NCBI GenBank assembly: GCA_021813155.1
Contig: JAKALK010000030.1
Location: 1-10,583 of the forward strand
DNA length: 10,583 nucleotides
Direction: 5' to 3'
From: a bacterium
Lineage (GTDB): Bacteria > Patescibacteriota > Minisyncoccia > UBA6257 > 2-01-FULL-56-20
In this document: positions 1-7,048 of the stretch, one piece after another
How positions within the stretch are numbered: position 1 is the first letter of the stretch
Layout: each line of letters opens with the position of its first letter
Translations under genes and position numbers: made by a program
Notes under the pieces: model-generated
Told to the model about the DNA's origin: nothing
The model's input: the letters and a program-made list of their open reading frames with translations, nothing else
Databases searched by the model: none

Positions 1-887
1 AAAGTTCTAAATCCAAAAAAGGTAAAAAGGAAATAAAGTAGGGCTCGAAGAGAAAACTGAGATTTCAAAGAGGTCTTTAGCATATCTCTCGACTCTCCCA
101 TCCTACCCGACTGCCCAAAAAAAACTCCCGCCCTAAAGGTAACCATCGCTACTGCATCAGGCCCGGCTTTTTTGAAAACTTCGAAATGTTTTTCAATAAA
201 TTTTTTGTAGTAGGTATAATCCCGCGATCGATCAGAAGATAAGGATAGGTACTTCTTTTTAAAGTTAGTGAAGGTCATACGATAAATGCGGAGAGGTTGG
301 TCAATAACTAAAACGTCGTACTTCTGGCGGAAGCGAATACTAAATTCAGAATCTTCGTGCCCTCGAAAACTTTCATCAAACCAAAGATTGGTTTTAATAA
401 AAACATCCCGGCGAAAAGTCCAGCCACTGCCGACAATACAGTCCCAGAAAGGTTCAGCACGCGGACAGCTGTAAGACTTGAAACCAGATTGATCCTCAAG
501 GATAAATCCTGATCCGACTGCCCCAATCTTGTCACTGCCGGCTCGGATTTTGGGAACGACAGCCTCGAGATAAGAAGGGAGAAGTTCGTCGTCGTCGTCT
601 ATAAAAGTTATAAATTCTCCCCTAGCTTCTATGGCCCCCTTATTTCTCGCGGCTGAGATGCCGGAATTAGGAATTCTAAAATAACGAATTCTTTTTTCTT
701 CTCGTGCAAAAGCGGTGACGACTGATTCAGTCTCGTCGGCGGAACCATCGTCTACGACGATGATTTCAATATTCGGATAATTTTGAGACAGGGCCTTATT
801 AATAGAAGCCTTAATTTTTCCAGCTCGATTAAAAGTTGGAATAACAATACTCACTAAAGGATTAGTGTGAGAGATTTTATTGGACAT
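1..887 (-). CDS. Family 2 glycosyltransferase (GT-A fold), 3' end cut by window edge
   Basis: Likely transfers a sugar from a nucleotide-activated donor to a glycan or lipid-linked acceptor at the cytoplasmic face of the membrane. I translated 295 codons without a stop. The N-terminus has the GT2 start VSIVIPTFNR (12-21), then IIVVDDGS (42-49), the NSGISAARNKG block (74-84), the metal/donor-binding acidic run IDDDDE (96-101), and GHEDSEF (176-182), whose Glu-Asp is in the usual position of the catalytic base. The C-terminus is still open at base 1; its last visible residues (281-293) are hydrophobic and aromatic. The start at 887 gives the standard short leader before the first beta strand. 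It lies 19 bp after the stop of the methyltransferase gene (907), with no Shine-Dalgarno but a TAATTTATG context. It is the last visible gene of the left block. Family assignment is firm; donor and acceptor are unknown. Confidence 0.93.
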   Translation of the reverse strand, partial: MSNKISHTNPLVSIVIPTFNRAGKIKASINKALSQNYPNIEIIVVDDGSADETESVVTAFAREEKRIRYFRIPNSGISAARNKGAIEARGEFITFIDDDDELLPSYLEAVVPKIRAGSDKIGAVGSGFILEDQSGFKSYSCPRAEPFWDCIVGSGWTFRRDVFIKTNLWFDESFRGHEDSEFSIRFRQKYDVLVIDQPLRIYRMTFTNFKKKYLSLSSDRSRDYTYYKKFIEKHFEVFKKAGPDAVAMVTFRAGVFFGQSGRMGESRDMLKTSLKSQFSLRALLYFLFTFFGFRT

Positions 888-906
888 AAATTAAGCAACT
901 GCCGAA

Positions 907-2055
907 TTACCAAAAGGCGACTTCGGGGTTAATGTTTTCAAGAATATCTTTTTTGATTTCTTCATTATAAATGCCAGCTTTTAAGATAACAATGACTTTA
1001 CCTTTGCCTCGGAGGGTTTTGGGCGACTCCACCACAAGATTGGTGCCATAAAGCCGTTTGCCTTGTTTGATAGAACTATTGTCTAAAACGGAGACGATTT
1101 TTTCTTTAGAGAGACCAAACTGAATTAGATATTGCGAGAAAATGTGGGCTCCAAACAAATAAACGAGTTCTTGGGCGAGAGAAATTTTTTTATTAAGTTC
1201 CTCCACGATATCAGTGTGATAACTAACAAAATCCAAGAAAGTCTTTTTATAGAGCCGGTACTGATTCTCGAGAAAAGGAGGGTTCTCGGGTGGGTTAATT
1301 TTCTTGGTGGCATAGAAAATACTATGGGGGTCACCGTAGTATTCTTTGGCAACTATTTCAAAACCTGTGATTTTTAAAAGATAGTCGGTGAAATACTCTG
1401 TTAGGAAAAGGGTATGTTCAAAGTTCAAGCAATTGGTAAACTTTTTTTCCAACATCGGGAACATATTCGGAAAAGCAAAAAGGTGAAAATCGCCAATTTT
1501 TAAAAAGTCATGAATTTGCTTTAGGAATAATTGGGGATTATAGGTGTGCTCCAAAACGTGCGAGTGAACAACGGTATCGATATGGTCTTGAGTTTTAAAA
1601 TGCTCATCAAACCAAGCTCGAATTACTTTAATTTTGGGATTCTTGATGTATTCGGGGTTGGGTTCCACGATAAGCCACGAAGCCTCGCCGCCGAATTCCC
1701 AGTAGTTTTTGGCGACCCAATCGTGAGCGCCACCAATTTCTAAAATACTCTTTCCAGGGGTATGCTCCTTAATAAACCGACCGAATTCCCGGTAGAGATT
1801 TTGCCAAATCTGACCGGTTCCATCATTATGTTGATTCAAATAAAGAACTTCCTCGGGGATTAGATTTTTGAGCTGAATAAGACCAGACTCGGGACAGATT
1901 AACCAGTCCATATTAGCAACAATATCTTCTTCTTCGGGAGTATCAACGCAACCCATAAAAACAGGGAAGTCTTTAAACGAATAAAGGGGTTCGAGATTGG
2001 ATTTGCCGGTAATGATACTCTCGAGCCTTTCTATATAATGATCAAGTTTTTTCAT
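907..2055 (-). CDS. Class I SAM methyltransferase, sugar C-methyltransferase-like three-part architecture
   Basis: A 382-residue protein with the layout of NDP-sugar C-methyltransferases: an N-terminal region that is usually a zinc-binding domain (1-85), a SAM Rossmann domain (about 95-250) and a C-terminal Rossmann-like lobe (about 295-380). Visible signals are the SAM loop LEIGGAHDW (105-113), HSHVLEH (164-170), NFEHTLFLTE (211-220, the position of the His-containing block of this family), and in the C-terminal lobe LFGAHIFSQYL (300-310) with SVLDNSSIKQG (322-332). The zinc domain looks degenerate: Cys36 and Cys54 remain, but where a CxxC pair is expected the sequence reads CPESG. An AGGA (2062-2065) six bases before the ATG supports the start. 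It lies 12 bp after the aldolase-like gene. Probably methylates a carbon of a nucleotide-bound sugar, but O- or N-methylation or a non-sugar substrate cannot be excluded. Confidence 0.82.
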   Translation of the reverse strand: MKKLDHYIERLESIITGKSNLEPLYSFKDFPVFMGCVDTPEEEDIVANMDWLICPESGLIQLKNLIPEEVLYLNQHNDGTGQIWQNLYREFGRFIKEHTPGKSILEIGGAHDWVAKNYWEFGGEASWLIVEPNPEYIKNPKIKVIRAWFDEHFKTQDHIDTVVHSHVLEHTYNPQLFLKQIHDFLKIGDFHLFAFPNMFPMLEKKFTNCLNFEHTLFLTEYFTDYLLKITGFEIVAKEYYGDPHSIFYATKKINPPENPPFLENQYRLYKKTFLDFVSYHTDIVEELNKKISLAQELVYLFGAHIFSQYLIQFGLSKEKIVSVLDNSSIKQGKRLYGTNLVVESPKTLRGKGKVIVILKAGIYNEEIKKDILENINPEVAFW

Positions 2056-2061
2056 AAGTAA

Positions 2062-2065
2062 TCCT
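2062..2065 (-). promoter_or_regulatory. Shine-Dalgarno AGGA for the C-methyltransferase-like gene
   Basis: The minus strand reads AGGA six bases ahead of the ATG at 2055, in the 12-bp gap after the aldolase-like gene. It is worth noting because most starts in this window have no recognisable ribosome binding site. Confidence 0.5.
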
Positions 2066-2067
2066 GA

Positions 2068-3063
2068 TTATAAATTTTTTGCATAAATATCAAAATTTCT
2101 CATCATTTCGTTAATAACCGTCTCTTTGAAGTTTTCGTGGCGACTAATTTTTTCGTAAAGGCGGCGGTAAGCGTCACCAGAGAAAACATAGTGGCCAGCA
2201 ATTAAAGAACAGAGGAACCTATTGTCTTTGTCGTTTTTGAAGAGCCATTTCCGCCACCGATTACTTAGGTAGGCGTCCTCGAGAAATTCTCCGGCATCAA
2301 TACCATAGAGAGCCGATTTTTCTAAGGTTAGATAGGTTTGAAGAAGACCGTATTGAGGGGCAATATTAATGGCATCGATTAAGCCTTTCCGTTTTTTGAT
2401 GGCTTCGGCATCCAAATAGTCTCCATTGTGTTCTTTTAAAAAGAGATGGTGGCGGCTGGCTACTTCTCTAACTTTAACTAGAAAGGACAGGTTAAAGTCG
2501 CCAGTTTGATTGATTTCTTGGGTTAGACTGCCGGTTTGACACACAAAGAAATGAATCGGAGTAATGGCTGTGAAAAATTTCATTTCTTCTTCAATTCTTG
2601 AGACATCGGTCAGGCGAGCGCCAACGTTTTCATCGGTACCAACTTCAATTAGGGTCTGGGGAGATTTCTTTAGAATATAGCGAATGGCTTCAGTGGAAGA
2701 TTCTAAAACGCTTTTTTTGTCTCCATCGAAATGGCAGAAGTCAACGTGAATGAGATCGAAGTTGTTTTCAATGTCGTCGTCAATAGTTTTATAAACATCG
2801 TTTAAGTCATTACTTTTAAAACCCGGACCGCAGTGATCCCGGCAGATGTAAACCTTAGCTTGGGAATACTGCTTTTTAAGATCGGAAATATAGCTTGCGT
2901 ATTGGCGAGTAGTCCAGGTATTCACGTAACCACCGTCCCAATCAATCTGATTTTTAGATGCGATAAGCATAAGGGGAATATTATTGACTTCAGAATATTT
3001 AAAAACAGCCTCGATAATTTCGGAGCTCATAGGACCAATACCAATTTTACTGATTGGGTTCAT
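2068..3063 (-). CDS. GatZ/KbaZ-like protein (class II tagatose-bisphosphate aldolase non-catalytic subunit family), short form
   Basis: A 331-residue protein that matches the GatZ/KbaZ family block by block: SKNQIDWDGGY (36-46) where the family has a SNQVNQFGGY-type segment, CRDHCGPG (74-81) for the GDHLGPN block, LIHVDFCHF (104-112) for KIHLD, LIEVGTDENVGARLT (138-152) for the GTE block, LKEHNGDYL (209-217) for the EAHxTDY block, and AGHYVFSG (289-296) near the end. Family members act with GatY/KbaY to cleave or form tagatose 1,6-bisphosphate. This one is shorter than the usual roughly 420 residues, and no GatY/KbaY partner is visible. The retained Asp76-His77, Glu211-His212 and His291 could form a metal or phosphate site. 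In this cluster I infer a carbon-carbon bond or epimerase-like step in making the activated building block. Family good, reaction unknown. It starts 21 bp after the TylF-like gene, without a clear Shine-Dalgarno. Confidence 0.82.
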   Translation of the reverse strand: MNPISKIGIGPMSSEIIEAVFKYSEVNNIPLMLIASKNQIDWDGGYVNTWTTRQYASYISDLKKQYSQAKVYICRDHCGPGFKSNDLNDVYKTIDDDIENNFDLIHVDFCHFDGDKKSVLESSTEAIRYILKKSPQTLIEVGTDENVGARLTDVSRIEEEMKFFTAITPIHFFVCQTGSLTQEINQTGDFNLSFLVKVREVASRHHLFLKEHNGDYLDAEAIKKRKGLIDAINIAPQYGLLQTYLTLEKSALYGIDAGEFLEDAYLSNRWRKWLFKNDKDNRFLCSLIAGHYVFSGDAYRRLYEKISRHENFKETVINEMMRNFDIYAKNL

Positions 3064-3084
3064 AGCAAAATACTTGAGGGGGTT

Positions 3085-3864
3085 TTATTTTCTTACTAAC
3101 CGAAAATTTTTGGTCAGTTTGGTTTGGGAATGTTCTTTGATTTTCCAATATTGATTAAGTTCTTCAAATATATCGGCGACGGCTGATTTAAATTGAGTAG
3201 GATGACCATAGTCGTCAAAGAGTATAAAACATTCATCGGCAAGAAGCTCGTACCGGCCATTGCCTTTCAGGACCTTAAAAACTTCTCGCAACGAAGAAGA
3301 AACATCGCAGTCAATGTGAATAAAAACAAAAGGTTGGCATTTAAGATTGGTGATAGTGTTTAAGATTTTGTTTTTTTCTCCAAATTCAACCTGTTCGACA
3401 AAAATATTTTTCTTAGTAAGAGGATAAAGATTCTTGTTCTTGCGCAAATTACGCCGACACTTCTTTAGGGTAGCTTCTTTAAACGCTCCCATTATAAAGC
3501 GCCCTTCAGATTCGGGGAGTCCTTTAAAACTATCGAATCCCAATATCTTTTTGCCAAAAATTCCGAGGCGCTCAGATAAATAGGCGATCCAGAGCATAGA
3601 GAAGCCATGCCATGTTCCAAACTCAATAATATCTCCTTCAAGCTTTCTGGTTTTTATCTCTTTCAGGATTTCTTTGAAGTTGGTAAGCCTACCAATCTGA
3701 TGTTCAAGTTCTTCGTCGCCAAGATCTTTGATCGTCGAATAATATTCTTGAGTAAGATCTTCAGGTTTATAAACTAGGTCAAGGGAAGTGAGGTAGAGAT
3801 TATACAGATTATGGACGAGTGGAATCTGGCCTAATTTTTCCTTAATCCCGGAGGTTATTTTCAT
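3085..3864 (-). CDS. TylF/MycF-like SAM-dependent O-methyltransferase
   Basis: A 259-residue protein of the macrocin-O-methyltransferase (TylF) family, which are cytosolic, metal-dependent enzymes that methylate sugar hydroxyls in antibiotics and glycans. Evidence: the SAM-binding block GDIIEFGTWHGFSM (77-90), ILGFDSFKGLPE (107-118) with the acidic residue that usually contacts SAM ribose, FIHIDCDVSSS (181-191) and ILFDDYGHP (214-222), whose aspartates fit the metal and catalytic positions of the family. The N-terminal 60 residues are mostly helical, as is common for these proteins. The start at 3864 is 12 bp after the phosphatase stop; no convincing Shine-Dalgarno is seen. Likely adds an O-methyl group to the glycan unit made by this cluster; the exact hydroxyl cannot be told. 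A role on a non-sugar phosphorylated unit is the main alternative. Confidence 0.85.
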   Translation of the reverse strand: MKITSGIKEKLGQIPLVHNLYNLYLTSLDLVYKPEDLTQEYYSTIKDLGDEELEHQIGRLTNFKEILKEIKTRKLEGDIIEFGTWHGFSMLWIAYLSERLGIFGKKILGFDSFKGLPESEGRFIMGAFKEATLKKCRRNLRKNKNLYPLTKKNIFVEQVEFGEKNKILNTITNLKCQPFVFIHIDCDVSSSLREVFKVLKGNGRYELLADECFILFDDYGHPTQFKSAVADIFEELNQYWKIKEHSQTKLTKNFRLVRK

Positions 3865-3876
3865 AATTTGAATTTT

Positions 3877-4386
3877 TTACTTACCCCATTCGCCTTGCCC
3901 AGACTTAAGTTCTAGGTTTAATACATCAAAGGGCTCAAAAAACTTTTCGGCAATATGAAAGCAAGCTTCGGCCACTGCGCTTTCCCCACCTTTTGACGGA
4001 GTGACGAAATCGGCGTGCTCTTTTATCTTCGAAAAGGCGTTTTGGGGAGCGATAGAGTAACCGACAGCTTTGAAAACCATAGCATCGAAGATACCGTCGC
4101 CCATGTAGATGGTTTCCTTTGGATTAAAATGATTTTTAATCCAAGCGACGCGTTCAAAGGTGCTTACTATTTCCAAAGGGAACTTCATCTCTTCTTCGAT
4201 TCTTTTCCGAGTTATAGGGAACCCTTTTTTGTCGCCAGTTACAAAAATAATATTGATGAATGGTTTTAAAAGTAAGAGGGCATCGTGATCGTCGGGGCCG
4301 AAAATTTTCATCACCTTACCTTCAGAGGAGACATGAAACTGGCCGTCGGTCATAACACCGTCAACATCAATAACAAAATTTTTCAT
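3877..4386 (-). CDS. KdsC-like HAD-superfamily phosphatase
   Basis: A 169-residue minimal (cap-less) HAD phosphatase of the KDO-8-phosphate phosphatase type, normally a homotetramer that removes phosphate from a sugar acid phosphate. Motif I is FVIDVDGVMTDG (4-15), with Asp7 the nucleophile and Asp9 the acid/base. Motif II is FVTGD (48-52), and motif IV is MGDGIFD (95-101), with Asp97 and Asp101 for magnesium. The tail has SKGGESAVAEA (131-141), like the C-terminal GG.GAVRE segment of KdsC. The motif III lysine is not obvious. I place the start at 4386, not 4410: it gives an ATGA overlap with the stop of the fusion gene (4383-4385), removes an untypical extension and starts right at the first beta strand. 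The overlap implies translational coupling. True substrate unknown; probably an intermediate or by-product of the same pathway rather than KDO-8-P, since no other KDO gene is seen. Confidence 0.88.
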   Translation of the reverse strand: MKNFVIDVDGVMTDGQFHVSSEGKVMKIFGPDDHDALLLLKPFINIIFVTGDKKGFPITRKRIEEEMKFPLEIVSTFERVAWIKNHFNPKETIYMGDGIFDAMVFKAVGYSIAPQNAFSKIKEHADFVTPSKGGESAVAEACFHIAEKFFEPFDVLNLELKSGQGEWGK

Positions 4387-5966
4387 TTTTGATTTTTTAC
4401 TGATCGCCATAGATTGAGTTTGCCGAGATGGTAAAGAAAGAGATTATAGGGGTGATGGTGGAGGGGCGAACTACTCAGCCAAACTAGAGAGGTAATGAGT
4501 TTAACTTTATCAAGGTCGTAGCCCTCGTCTTTGATGAAATTGAAAAGGACGTTCTCGCAATCGACCAGATTGTGTTTTCTAAGAATATCGCAAGAGACGT
4601 GATTTCCTGAAATTTTAACAGAAAAAAGATTATTAAAAACGGCGTCGTGACTCACAACTAAATTATGATAAAGCTTGGCTAAATCGTAATAGATGTCGCC
4701 ACTTTTTATAAGGCCGCCGAAATTCTGCCGCCAATCGAGGAGGCAATAAGAGTCGGGGGTGTGAATAATATTATCTAAAACCAGGTCGCCGTGAATTCGG
4801 CGAGGTTCTCCCTCGGAGAGTTTTTTAAAATTAACTTGGTCAAAAATTTCACTGAATTTAGGGACTAACTCGCCATTAATAAGCTGTTCTTCGTCTTCCA
4901 GGGAATTATCTTGAAGGAGAGAAAGGGCTCGGGTCTTGGTTTTACCTTGATAAAAATCCAAGCATTTTTTCTTGAATTCTTCTCGGGAAACTTCTTCGCT
5001 TGGGTGCCACAGTTCTCGTTTGGCCCAAGTTAGAAATTTTTTAAAGTCTTCAGGGGTAACGGTTCGCGAGTACAGGTCTCCTTTTACAAATTCATAACGA
5101 TAGAAGTTTTGGGTATGGTGCTCGATTTTGGGAGTGAGACCTTTTAAAACCTCGGCGCGGGCGACGCGGTCTTTAATATATTGAGTATCCTTAAAAAACT
5201 TGATAACAAAGTTATCGAAAATAAAAATAGATTCTTCGGCCTTATCGAGATTATCGAAGCGGTCCAAGGTTTCCCGTCGAGCTTGATTTAGACCGACAAC
5301 ATTACCAGTGTCGTACCAAGTGGGGAACTCAACGACTTGGAACTTAAGATTTTGTTTGACCATTTCTCGAATAACTTCTCCATCGTTTAAGCCTTGGTTT
5401 TTGGGATTTTTTGAATAAAGTTTTTCAAGGATTTTCCAGTAGGCTTCAAAATCTTTAATACCAACGAGACCGATGTGAATGAAATCAAAATCAATAGCGC
5501 CGCGATCGCAATAGATTAAGGTGTCATCGCTTGCAACCTGCCAAGTAGCGTAGAGGCTAGGGTCGCCTTGGCGGTGAACACCAACCCAGTTTTCGGCCGG
5601 AGCAGGAACGGGATCAGTCACTAAAGTATCGCAGGCGTGATAGATAAAAGGACATTGAAGTTTATCTTTAGTCTGGAGCATGGTGTAGCCCAAACTACTC
5701 TCTTCCCCGGAGTATTTATCTATTTCAACAAACTCAATGTTTTTTCTATCAGGATAAGCTAAAGAAACAAACTGGCGGATTAGATCACCAAAATAACCCA
5801 AGGTGATAACAAGGGGGGTATCTTTAGAATAGGATTCAATAATGTAGGAGAGGGCGGACTTTTTGCCAATTCGAATAAGGGCTTTATTAGTAAACTTGGT
5901 AAGGTCGCCTAATTTCTGACCTATCCCAGAGGTGGTAATTAAAACCTTGTAGGCGTGAGGTTTCAT
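4383..5966 (-). CDS. Bifunctional nucleotidyltransferase / choline-kinase-like phosphotransferase fusion
   Basis: A 527-residue two-domain protein. Residues 1-240 form a nucleotidyltransferase: the glycine-rich start KVLITTSGIGQKLGDLTK (7-24) with NKALI (27-31), SSLGY (90-94), FIYHACDT (107-114, whose Asp fits the metal site), FIHIGLVGI (162-170) and TWYDTGN (216-222). Residues about 245-527 form a protein-kinase-like phosphotransferase (APH/choline kinase fold): Lys256 in FVIKFF is a candidate ATP lysine, then HGDLVLDN (392-399, Brenner-type catalytic loop HGDxxxxN), LLDWR (409-413, metal aspartate) and KSGDIYYDLAKL (421-432). Such a pair can phosphorylate an alcohol and then activate it as an NDP or CDP compound, as in LicC/LicA for choline. 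The first domain is paralogous to the gene at 7045-7761. It is the first gene of the left block, 106 bp after the phosphatase-family gene, with a candidate promoter close ahead. Substrate and nucleotide unknown; choline is only one option. Confidence 0.87.
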   Translation of the reverse strand: MKPHAYKVLITTSGIGQKLGDLTKFTNKALIRIGKKSALSYIIESYSKDTPLVITLGYFGDLIRQFVSLAYPDRKNIEFVEIDKYSGEESSLGYTMLQTKDKLQCPFIYHACDTLVTDPVPAPAENWVGVHRQGDPSLYATWQVASDDTLIYCDRGAIDFDFIHIGLVGIKDFEAYWKILEKLYSKNPKNQGLNDGEVIREMVKQNLKFQVVEFPTWYDTGNVVGLNQARRETLDRFDNLDKAEESIFIFDNFVIKFFKDTQYIKDRVARAEVLKGLTPKIEHHTQNFYRYEFVKGDLYSRTVTPEDFKKFLTWAKRELWHPSEEVSREEFKKKCLDFYQGKTKTRALSLLQDNSLEDEEQLINGELVPKFSEIFDQVNFKKLSEGEPRRIHGDLVLDNIIHTPDSYCLLDWRQNFGGLIKSGDIYYDLAKLYHNLVVSHDAVFNNLFSVKISGNHVSCDILRKHNLVDCENVLFNFIKDEGYDLDKVKLITSLVWLSSSPLHHHPYNLFLYHLGKLNLWRSVKNQK

Positions 5967-5982
5967 AAATTAACGTTTTATA

Positions 5983-6011
5983 ATTCTAAATCTCAAAGTC
6001 GGTATTTTCAA
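5983..6011 (-). promoter_or_regulatory. Candidate sigma70-type promoter for the left block
   Basis: On the minus strand, TTGAAA (6011-6006) and TAGAAT (5988-5983) are separated by 17 bases; each hexamer differs from consensus by one base. Transcription would start near 5976, only about ten bases before the ATG at 5966, giving an almost leaderless mRNA, in keeping with the absence of a Shine-Dalgarno there. The -35 box overlaps the U-rich tail of the terminator ahead of it. The region is AT-rich, so a chance match is possible. Confidence 0.45.
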
Positions 6012-6047
6012 GAAAATGAAAGGGCGACCCGCTTACGCGAGCCGCCC
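6008..6047 (-). terminator. Rho-independent terminator after the inositol-monophosphatase-like gene
   Basis: A GC-rich imperfect hairpin spans 6022-6047: outer arm GGGCG paired with CGCCC, one C-G pair between two mismatches, and an inner CGC/GCG around a four-base loop. On the minus strand it is followed by the U-rich run TTTCATTTTCTTGA (6021-6008). It lies 26 bp beyond the stop of the IMPase-like gene at 6073. The U tract is broken by C and G, so read-through is likely to be partial. Confidence 0.68.
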
Positions 6048-6072
6048 AAATTGAATCGTAGCCTCACTGGCT

Positions 6073-6951
6073 CTAGAAGAGCTGGACGAAGAAGCCGGCA
6101 ATAGTGTTAACCGTTTTCTCGTTGTTGCCTACGATGAGAATATCGTAGGCGTCAACGTCGAGAGGGTTTTTCTCCTCCATTTGCCGACCCTCTGAAACCC
6201 GGAAGGCTTTCGCTGCACCTCCGGCCTCAAGAGCCAGAAGAACGCCAATAGCGTCCCAATTACCGCCCTTGGCCGTCATCACGGCACCAACACATCCTTC
6301 TCCACCCATCGCAACCAGGGCCTGTTGAAGGAGATTGGATCCCGGCATCAGCACTTTGAATGGGCGCGCTAACCAAGAAAACAAGGCCTCCATCTGCTCG
6401 TCGAGCAGGATGATGCGATCACCTCTCGTGAAGCCATGTGATACATCGAGAAAAACGGTGGGCTTCTCAAGAGTTCCATCCCAGGTTTTGAGCTTCCTGC
6501 GCTCGCCCCCAGGGGTAAAGAGGAAAGATCCTTCTCCTTTGGTAGCGGTCCAAATGCGGCCGGTGGCCGGCTCGCCGATGGTGGCGGCCACAAGCTCGCG
6601 AACTTCAGAGTCGTAAACCCCAATACCAACGGTAGACGTTGGGAGTCCGCAGACAAAAGCGTTGGTTCCATCGAGAAGGTCGCCGAACAGCCAGAAGCGT
6701 TTCTTGCTAGGCTGGGATGAACCATCAAGGTCTTCAATTAAAAAGTCCACCTCCTCCCCAAGCCGAGCACGGAGAGTGGCTCGGGCAACCAAAGCAGCCT
6801 CCCGATCAACCTGGGTAACCAGAGTTCGATCGATCTTAATTTCAACTTCTTTGACGGTCCGTTCACCGCATTGGTATGGGCGAATGGCGCCCATAGCCAC
6901 TTCAAGAGCAGAGAAGCTCGCCTCAACGGCTAAACTGACGATTTTTTCCAT
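6073..6951 (-). CDS. Inositol-monophosphatase-family phosphatase (IMPase/CysQ/HisN-like)
   Basis: A 292-residue lithium-sensitive-phosphatase-family protein, expected to be a cytosolic magnesium-dependent enzyme that removes phosphate from inositol phosphate, histidinol phosphate, PAP or a sugar phosphate. Motifs: LVTQVDREA (44-52), LIEDLDG (71-77, in place of the usual GEE region), the metal-binding block WLFGDLLDGTNAF (87-99, with Asp91 and Asp94), GSNLLQQALVA (204-214), and GNWDAIGVLLALEAGG (230-245, family W-D-x-A...EAGG). The start at 6951 is chosen over 6990 because a GGGAGGGGG Shine-Dalgarno (6958-6966) sits six bases ahead and the extra 13 residues match nothing. The gene is GC-richer than its neighbours (sampled line 6301-6360 is 55% GC against 25% at 3361-3420), and it has its own promoter and terminator, so it looks independently expressed and perhaps acquired. 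Family firm, substrate unknown. A link to the glycan pathway rests only on position. Confidence 0.9.
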   Translation of the reverse strand: MEKIVSLAVEASFSALEVAMGAIRPYQCGERTVKEVEIKIDRTLVTQVDREAALVARATLRARLGEEVDFLIEDLDGSSQPSKKRFWLFGDLLDGTNAFVCGLPTSTVGIGVYDSEVRELVAATIGEPATGRIWTATKGEGSFLFTPGGERRKLKTWDGTLEKPTVFLDVSHGFTRGDRIILLDEQMEALFSWLARPFKVLMPGSNLLQQALVAMGGEGCVGAVMTAKGGNWDAIGVLLALEAGGAAKAFRVSEGRQMEEKNPLDVDAYDILIVGNNEKTVNTIAGFFVQLF

Positions 6952-6957
6952 TTCAAA

Positions 6958-6966
6958 CCCCCTCCC
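6958..6966 (-). promoter_or_regulatory. Strong Shine-Dalgarno of the IMPase-like gene
   Basis: The minus strand reads GGGAGGGGG six bases before the ATG at 6951. It decides the start and is the only strong ribosome binding site in the window. Confidence 0.8.
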
Positions 6967-7019
6967 ATCAGTCGAATTGTCAAAAATCAAAATTACTCCA
7001 GCCAGTAAAGAACCGCTAA

Positions 7020-7048
7020 ATTGTACGTAATGAAAGAAAAACCGTCAA
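7020..7048 (-). promoter_or_regulatory. Sigma70-type promoter of the IMPase-like gene
   Basis: On the minus strand, TTGACG (7048-7043) and TACAAT (7025-7020) lie 17 bases apart; each is one base off consensus. The predicted start near 7013 gives a leader of about 60 bases that ends in the strong Shine-Dalgarno. The -35 hexamer contains the TGA stop of the upstream nucleotidyltransferase gene (7045-7047), so the promoter begins exactly where the preceding gene ends. Confidence 0.72.

Noticed and set aside
286..535. Short open frames on both strands in the first 540 bases
   Set aside because: They overlap the intact GT2 reading frame, which carries all the family motifs.
4387..4410. Longer start of the KdsC-like gene at 4410
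   Set aside because: The ATG at 4386 gives a 4-base ATGA overlap and begins at the first beta strand of the HAD fold; the extra eight residues (MAISKKSK) look like untranslated overlap.
5977..5982. TATAAA as the -10 box of the left-block promoter
   Set aside because: At 17-base spacing the upstream hexamer is ATACCG, a poor -35, and the transcript would start almost on the ATG. TAGAAT with TTGAAA fits better.
6978..6983. TTGACA as a second -35 box before the IMPase-like gene
   Set aside because: Seventeen bases further lies the G-rich Shine-Dalgarno region with no -10-like hexamer.
6952..6990. Longer start of the IMPase-like gene at 6990
   Set aside because: The strong Shine-Dalgarno lies inside that extension, directly before the ATG at 6951.
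6335..7030. Plus-strand and alternative-frame open frames of 60-120 codons across the IMPase-like gene
   Set aside because: They lie opposite or out of frame with a gene that shows full family motifs; they arise from its GC-rich codons and have no recognisable protein features.
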